NCBI GenBank assembly: GCA_030153935.1 | Contig: JASKKX010000009.1 | Location: forward strand, 1-39,480 | DNA: 39,480 nt | Direction of reading: 5' to 3' | Source: Verrucomicrobiota bacterium | GTDB taxonomy: Bacteria > Verrucomicrobiota > Kiritimatiellia > Kiritimatiellales > Tichowtungiaceae | Shown here: positions 35,197 to 39,480 of the stretch, piece after piece | Position numbering within the stretch: the first letter of the stretch is position 1 | How the letters are laid out: every line of letters starts with the position of its first letter | Translations under genes and position numbers: made by a program | The notes under the pieces: model-generated | Databases searched by the model: none | Seen by the model: the letters and a program-made list of their open reading frames with translations, nothing else | Told to the model about the DNA's origin: nothing

Positions 35197-36015
35197 ATGA
35201 AAACAAAAACTGTTCTGTCTCTGGTTTGTCTTCTTTCAATCGCGGGGTGTACGGCCATGGATGCAGTGACGGGTCAGCAGACTCAAAATTTCTATTCACT
35301 GCAGGAGGACGTCGAACTCGGATCGGAAGTGTACAGCGAGACAATCGAGGAAATGCGTGCGCGCGGTGTACCGATCAATGCCGATCCGGCCCGTACGGCA
35401 CAGCTCCGGGAAATGGTGCAGCGAATCAGTTCGGTTTCCGACCTGCCTGAACTGCCCTACGAGGTGACGCTCATTCAGACGAACATTGTGAATGCGATGG
35501 CCGCTCCCGGCGGCAAAATCATGGTGTATGAGGGATTGTGGGACCCGGAGGACGGACTGGTTAAAGATGATGAGGAACTGGCCGCTGTGCTGGCGCATGA
35601 AATCGCGCATGTCAACTGCCGTCACTCTACCGAGTCGATGACCCGCCAGATGCTGCCGAATGCTCTGTTTCTCGGCGCGTCGATTTTCGCTCAGGCGAAG
35701 GACCGTGAAGACCTCGCGGTGGCTTTGAGCGGAGCATTTATGCTGTATAACGGAATCTGGGTGACTCGCTATTCGCGGCAGGATGAAATAGAGGCGGATT
35801 CCGTCGGTCTGATGTATATGGCCAAAGCAGGTTACGACCCGCGCGCCGCCCTGAGGATGTGGGACCGTGCCGCCCGTAACCGGAGTGGAGACGATCCGGC
35901 CGACAGTATTTTTTCCACCCATCCGGCCGACCGTGTCCGCCTGGAAAACCTGCGCACCAAACTGCCGGCCGCCTTGAATGTTTATGAAGCCGGTATCCAG
36001 AATCGCACATCATGA
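35197..36015 (+). CDS. M48-family zinc metallopeptidase lipoprotein
   Basis: 272 aa periplasmic or outer-membrane-anchored protease, related to BepA/LoiP/YcaL. Signal peptide with lipobox LSIAGC (Cys near residue 18). Peptidase domain (~70-245) with VLAHEIAHVNCRHS (HExxH; His, Glu, His) and the third ligand Glu in QDEIEADSVGLMYMAKAGYDP. The C-terminus STHPADRVRLENL is a family feature. Likely role: quality control of outer membrane proteins. GAGAGGG precedes the ATG. The stop overlaps the next ATG (ATGA at 36012-36015). Confidence 0.92.
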   Translation: MKTKTVLSLVCLLSIAGCTAMDAVTGQQTQNFYSLQEDVELGSEVYSETIEEMRARGVPINADPARTAQLREMVQRISSVSDLPELPYEVTLIQTNIVNAMAAPGGKIMVYEGLWDPEDGLVKDDEELAAVLAHEIAHVNCRHSTESMTRQMLPNALFLGASIFAQAKDREDLAVALSGAFMLYNGIWVTRYSRQDEIEADSVGLMYMAKAGYDPRAALRMWDRAARNRSGDDPADSIFSTHPADRVRLENLRTKLPAALNVYEAGIQNRTS

Positions 36016-37007
36016 AGGAAAAATTCCGCTGGGGAATAATCGGATGCGGACGGATTGCGCCGAAGTTTTTCCAGGCATTGGAAAACACGGGGGAAGGGCA
36101 TGTTGTCGCTGCGGCTTCCCGGTCGCTGCGGCGTGCCCGGAAACTTCAGGAAAAGCTTGGAGTTGAACGGATTTACGACAGCTATGCGGAAATGCTGGAT
36201 CGGGAAAAACTCGAGGCGGTTTATATTGCCACTACACATAACTTTCATGCTGAAAACACTAAACTCTGCCTGGAACACGGTCTGCCGGTACTGGTTGAGA
36301 AGTCTTTCACCCGCAATCTGCGGGAAGCCAACGAGCTGATCGCTTTAGCGCGACAAAAGAATCTGTTTCTGATGCAGGCGCTGTGGACACTGTTTAATCC
36401 GGCATCGGTAAAGGTGTGCGAATTGCTCCGTGCGGGTGCGATCGGTGAACTGAAGCATCTTCGTGCGGACTTCTGTGTCCGGATGCCGCGTTTGTCCTGG
36501 AAAATGATGCCGTGGAATCGGATGTATAATCCCTGGTTGTCTGGCGGTGCACTGCTTGATCTCGGGGTCTATCTCATTGCATTTTCCGATATGGTATTCG
36601 GCCGTCCACCGGTCCGGATCAGCGGAGGATCGGCAGAAAAAGCGATAACCGGTGTGGACAAGACATTTCAATGCAATCTGGATTATGGCCGCGGCCGCTG
36701 GGCTGAGCTGAGAGCCTCTTTTGTTGAAGGGCGTCCGCGAGATGCCGTCATTACCGGTACGAAAGGAGCCCTTCGTGTCCCTCATTTTTCAGGAACGGAC
36801 CGTATCGTTTTAACGCGGCCCGGCTGTGCCCCGGAAACAATTGAGTGCGGTCCGCCCGGGTTTGAACATGAAATCCGCGAGATGCACCGCTGCCTGCGTG
36901 AAGGACAAATTGAAAGTCCGGTGATGCCGCTCGATGAAACGCTCGAAATTATGCGGACCATGGATGCTCTGCGCGTTCAATGGGGTCTAAAGTATCCGGG
37001 CGAGTAA
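36012..37007 (+). CDS. Gfo/Idh/MocA family oxidoreductase
   Basis: 331 aa NAD(P)-dependent dehydrogenase of sugars or related alcohols, resembling the dihydrodiol/D-xylose dehydrogenase branch. Rossmann domain with WGIIGCGRIAPKFF near the N-terminus and AAASRS; VLVEKSFTRNLREANEL (the EKP-type motif reads EKS, with the catalytic Lys retained); substrate domain with GGALLDLGVYLIAF. Four-base overlap with the peptidase gene. The reason for joining a peptidase, an SDR and a sugar dehydrogenase is not evident from sequence. Contains an exact copy of the palindrome at 36068. Confidence 0.9.
   Translation: MKEKFRWGIIGCGRIAPKFFQALENTGEGHVVAAASRSLRRARKLQEKLGVERIYDSYAEMLDREKLEAVYIATTHNFHAENTKLCLEHGLPVLVEKSFTRNLREANELIALARQKNLFLMQALWTLFNPASVKVCELLRAGAIGELKHLRADFCVRMPRLSWKMMPWNRMYNPWLSGGALLDLGVYLIAFSDMVFGRPPVRISGGSAEKAITGVDKTFQCNLDYGRGRWAELRASFVEGRPRDAVITGTKGALRVPHFSGTDRIVLTRPGCAPETIECGPPGFEHEIREMHRCLREGQIESPVMPLDETLEIMRTMDALRVQWGLKYPGE
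36068..36084. repeat. Dispersed palindrome (exact copy, in the Gfo/Idh gene)
   Basis: TTTCCA-ggcat-TGGAAA, extended by TT and A. Encodes FQALEN near the N-terminus. Confidence 0.6.
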
Positions 37008-37111
37008 AAAGGTCCGCAATGATGGATTCCTGATCGTACAGAAAATGGGCGCCGGTTGATTGTTTTCCTGAAGAAAGACGCCTCCATCAGATCTTTCCGG
37101 AAGATCCCCTG

Positions 37112-38782
37112 TTAATCGGAATTGCCGGCCAGCAGATTTTTAGCGTGATCAATGGCCTGCGCAATATTTTTGTGGATCCGGTCATGTCCGATTTTTTCAA
37201 TCAGGCCGGCCTTTTTCATTGCTTCCGCCGGCTGTTTGTGAATCCCTGAGATGAGCAGCAGGGTGCCGGTCCGGCTCATGGAGTCGATCATTTCTTCAAG
37301 CGCCCGCAGTCCGGTGGCATCGATGGCCGGTACGTGGCGCATACGCAGAATCAGCAGTTTCGGCATGCGGAGTTTACGGATCTCATCCTGAAATTTGCTG
37401 GCGGCGCCGAAAAAGAAGGGTCCGTCTATTTCAAACACCTCCACATCTTCCGGGACACAGAAGTGTGACAGAGCATTCGGATCCTCTGCAATTTCCTCGT
37501 CTTCGTCATCGAGACGAATGATGCCCGCCTGCGTGACGGTTTCCATACGACGCATAAAGAGAAAGGCGGAGAGAACAACGCCGGTCTGAATGGCGACAGT
37601 CAGATCGGCAAAAACAGTCAGTAGAAAAACGGTCAGCAGAACCAGCACATCGCTGCGTGGGCTGGAGAAAAGTTTCGCAAAAAAGCGCCATTCACTCATG
37701 TTGTAGGCGACGACCAGTAGAATGGCTGCCAGGGCGGGCATGGGGATAAGCGCGGCGTAGCGACCGAAAAACAGCAGAATCAGCATCAGTGTGACGGCGT
37801 GAATGATCCCGGCCAGGGGAGTGGTGCCGCCGTTCTTGACGTTGGTGGCGGTGCGGGCAATCGCGCCGGTGGCGGGAATCCCGCCGAAGAGCGGCGAAAC
37901 GATGTTGGCGATACCCTGTGCGACCAGTTCCATGTTCGATCGGTGCCGCTGACCGGTCATTCCGTCGGCAACCACGGCGGAAAGAAGCGATTCGATCGCA
38001 GCGAGCAGCGCAATGGTCAGCGCGGGCGCAAAGAGTCCGCGCATCAGTTCAAAGCTGATGGAAGGAAAGACGATTGCCGGCAGATGATCCGGCACGCCGC
38101 CGAACCGGCTTCCGATGGTTTCGATCGGCAGCTTGCAGAGCGAAACGAGCAGTGTGGTGACGAGAATTGCGACCAGCGAACCGGGAATGCGCCGGGTAAT
38201 CCGCGGCCAGAAAATCATAATCAGCAGGGCGAGCAGTCCGGTCCCGGCAGAAAACGGGTCAATCCGATTCAAGTGGGAGCCGATGGCAGCAAGTTTGCCG
38301 ATCAATTCGCCGGGGAAATTTTCGAGCGTTATTCCGAGGAAGGAAGGGATTTGTGTCACAGCAATGATTACAGCAATGCCGGTTGTGAAACCGATAATCA
38401 GCGGATAGGGCAGATACTTGATCACCGAGCCGAGATGGCAGATTCCCATGAGCACAAGCATCACTCCCGCCATCAATGTGGCAACCGTCAGTCCGGCCAT
38501 GCCGTACTGCTGCACAATTCCGTAAACGATAACGATGAATGCGCCGGTCGGCCCGCCGATCTGAACCCGGCTGCCACTGAAGAGCGAAATCAGGAAACCC
38601 GCCACAATTGCCGTGTAAAGCCCCTGTTCAGGCTTCACGCCGGAAGCGATGGCAAATGCAATAGCCAGCGGCAGGGCGACAATGCCGGTGACGAGGCCGG
38701 CAATAAGATCATTCAGCAGGCTTTTTAACGAGTAGCCCGAACGAAAGCAGGTGACAACCTGCGGAACCAGACGCGTGTACAT
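37112..38782 (-). CDS. SulP-family anion transporter (sulfate or bicarbonate) with STAS domain
   Basis: 556 aa inner-membrane transporter. About 12-14 hydrophobic segments (residues ~20-425): family start LLNDLIAGLVTGIVALPLAIAFAIASGV and the QGLYTAIVAGFL region, then SRVQIGGPTGAF and FGGIPATGAIARTATNVKNG. The C-terminal cytoplasmic STAS domain (~445-545, EVFEIDGPFFFGAASKF, then PAIDATGLRALEEM) carries the usual DxTG loop. Bacterial members move sulfate, bicarbonate or dicarboxylates; substrate cannot be told here, and no sulfate-assimilation or carbonic anhydrase gene is adjacent. AAGGAGCACC precedes the ATG. Confidence 0.92.
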   Translation of the reverse strand: MYTRLVPQVVTCFRSGYSLKSLLNDLIAGLVTGIVALPLAIAFAIASGVKPEQGLYTAIVAGFLISLFSGSRVQIGGPTGAFIVIVYGIVQQYGMAGLTVATLMAGVMLVLMGICHLGSVIKYLPYPLIIGFTTGIAVIIAVTQIPSFLGITLENFPGELIGKLAAIGSHLNRIDPFSAGTGLLALLIMIFWPRITRRIPGSLVAILVTTLLVSLCKLPIETIGSRFGGVPDHLPAIVFPSISFELMRGLFAPALTIALLAAIESLLSAVVADGMTGQRHRSNMELVAQGIANIVSPLFGGIPATGAIARTATNVKNGGTTPLAGIIHAVTLMLILLFFGRYAALIPMPALAAILLVVAYNMSEWRFFAKLFSSPRSDVLVLLTVFLLTVFADLTVAIQTGVVLSAFLFMRRMETVTQAGIIRLDDEDEEIAEDPNALSHFCVPEDVEVFEIDGPFFFGAASKFQDEIRKLRMPKLLILRMRHVPAIDATGLRALEEMIDSMSRTGTLLLISGIHKQPAEAMKKAGLIEKIGHDRIHKNIAQAIDHAKNLLAGNSD

Positions 38783-38817
38783 GGTGCTCCTTTTTGGTCA
38801 CAAAATAAATGCGCACT

Positions 38818-38823
38818 AATATA
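38818..38823 (-). promoter_or_regulatory. Probable -10 box of the SulP gene
   Basis: TATATT on the minus strand, about 35 bases upstream of the ATG. No good -35 element is visible. The remainder of 38783-39000 has no recognisable feature. Confidence 0.35.
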
Positions 38824-39000
38824 CCCTTTCCCGGCGAATAAAAGTGAAAATGGATAAAACTTACAATTGTCCGGACAGATATCGTGAAAGTCTCTTAAGA
38901 CCGCAGCAATAAACAGCGACCGCAATCCTGACAAGTTCGATGAACGCTTTCCGTCCGATCAGTTTCTTTGTTTCTGCTGAAGGTCAGGCAAAAGCCAGAA

Positions 39001-39480
39001 TCAAACAAGATGCGCGCCGGCGGAGGGAATGACGTTGAGAATTTCAGCGTCAATCTTTTTGGTTTTGCAGATCGCTTTTATTCTTTCTCCGATTATGCCG
39101 GCGTCATTGGAGCGGACCATGGCAATTGCACTTCCGCCGAAGCCTCCTCCGGAAAGCCGGGCCCCGAGAGCACCTGCCTCGCGGGCGGCATCCACCACGA
39201 TGTCCAGCTCCGGACAGGAGTTTTCAAAGTTGTCGATGGAACTTTGGTGAGATTCGAAAAGAAGCGTCCCGAATGCCTCTGCATTCCCGTCGCGCAGCAG
39301 TTCGACCCCCTTCTCCACCCGGGCGATCTCTCCGACGATGTGTGCCGCATACTGAGCGGAGCGGGGCTCGATTCTATCTCTGTTCTGCTCGAATTCCGCC
39401 CAGGAAACATCGCGCAGGGCAATGACAGGATGAGGCAGAATCCCGGCGAATTGGACGGCGGCCTGTTCGCAGTATTCTCT
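39001..39480 (-). CDS. galK: Galactokinase, C-terminal part (start beyond the window)
   Basis: 160 codons reach the window edge in an open frame, so the gene continues upstream past 39480. GHMP-family kinase phosphorylating galactose at C1 (Leloir pathway). Seen: GILPHPVIALRDVSWAEFE, SHQSSIDNFENSCPELD and the third GHMP motif GARLSGGGFGGSAIAMV near the C-terminus. A Met at 39318 is internal, not a start. The ATP-binding PxGxxSSS and the galactose-binding N-terminus lie outside the window. Confidence 0.93.
   Translation of the reverse strand, partial: REYCEQAAVQFAGILPHPVIALRDVSWAEFEQNRDRIEPRSAQYAAHIVGEIARVEKGVELLRDGNAEAFGTLLFESHQSSIDNFENSCPELDIVVDAAREAGALGARLSGGGFGGSAIAMVRSNDAGIIGERIKAICKTKKIDAEILNVIPSAGAHLV

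Noticed and set aside
37799-38728. 309-codon frame antisense to the SulP gene
   Set aside because: Very hydrophilic complement of a hydrophobic transporter, as expected for an antisense shadow.
39126-39425. 99-codon frame antisense to galK
   Set aside because: Arg/Pro-rich shadow with no start context.

Overview
The window looks like a chromosomal segment from a Gram-negative, anaerobic or microaerophilic member of the PVC group. My best guess is Kiritimatiellota or a related Verrucomicrobiota lineage. Seen directly: an LptE-like lipoprotein and other lipoproteins (outer membrane), pyruvate:ferredoxin oxidoreductase with rubredoxin, an Fe-S serine dehydratase and a full NifU/NifS pair (Fe-S-rich anaerobic metabolism), and a secreted protein with a C-terminal PEP-CTERM-type sorting tail. 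The lineage assignment is inference from this mix, not from a marker-gene tree.

Layout. 1-4157: two sensor histidine kinases joined by overlapping stop/start codons, followed by a broken response regulator. 4238-5703: a promoter, then EF-P and its lysylating enzyme EpmA. 5704-9423: a long NfeD protease on the minus strand, then a patchwork in which two intact genes (a YdfG-type SDR and a ThiS-ThiF fusion) sit among debris: a ThiS-like fragment with an internal inversion and a TauE/SafE remnant. 9444-13329: a serine-oriented block of a DAACS symporter, L-serine dehydratase and NadA, with two nearly identical promoters 2880 bp apart. 13359-14154: the PEP-CTERM protein with a strong promoter. 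14248-18111: nifU-nifS-purC, then a Xer recombinase. 18161-24296 (minus strand): pyrG with a coupled small unknown gene, and nifJ with rubredoxin. 24380-26887 (minus strand): pyrH-frr-coaC-coaB, with Dfp split into two genes. 27330-28421: rpsU-rpsT, then convergent lptE. 28545-34037: serA, an IS5-type transposase remnant, purH and a phosphohexomutase. 34090-37007: a bile-acid-symporter-like pseudogene, then SDR, M48 lipoprotein peptidase and Gfo/Idh/MocA oxidoreductase. 37112-39480 (minus strand): a SulP transporter and the 3' part of galK.

Most of the window is housekeeping and central metabolism. SerA makes serine precursors, while the symporter and dehydratase turn serine into pyruvate. 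PFOR then oxidises pyruvate, with rubredoxin probably handling electrons or oxygen stress. NifU/NifS supply the clusters these enzymes need.

The most unusual signal is not a gene. It is a dispersed 17-bp palindrome, TTTCCA-N5-TGGAAA, present about ten times in coding and non-coding DNA, including in the nadA promoter and as a pair 21 bp apart upstream of pyrG. I found no CRISPR array, tRNA, rRNA or intact mobile element.
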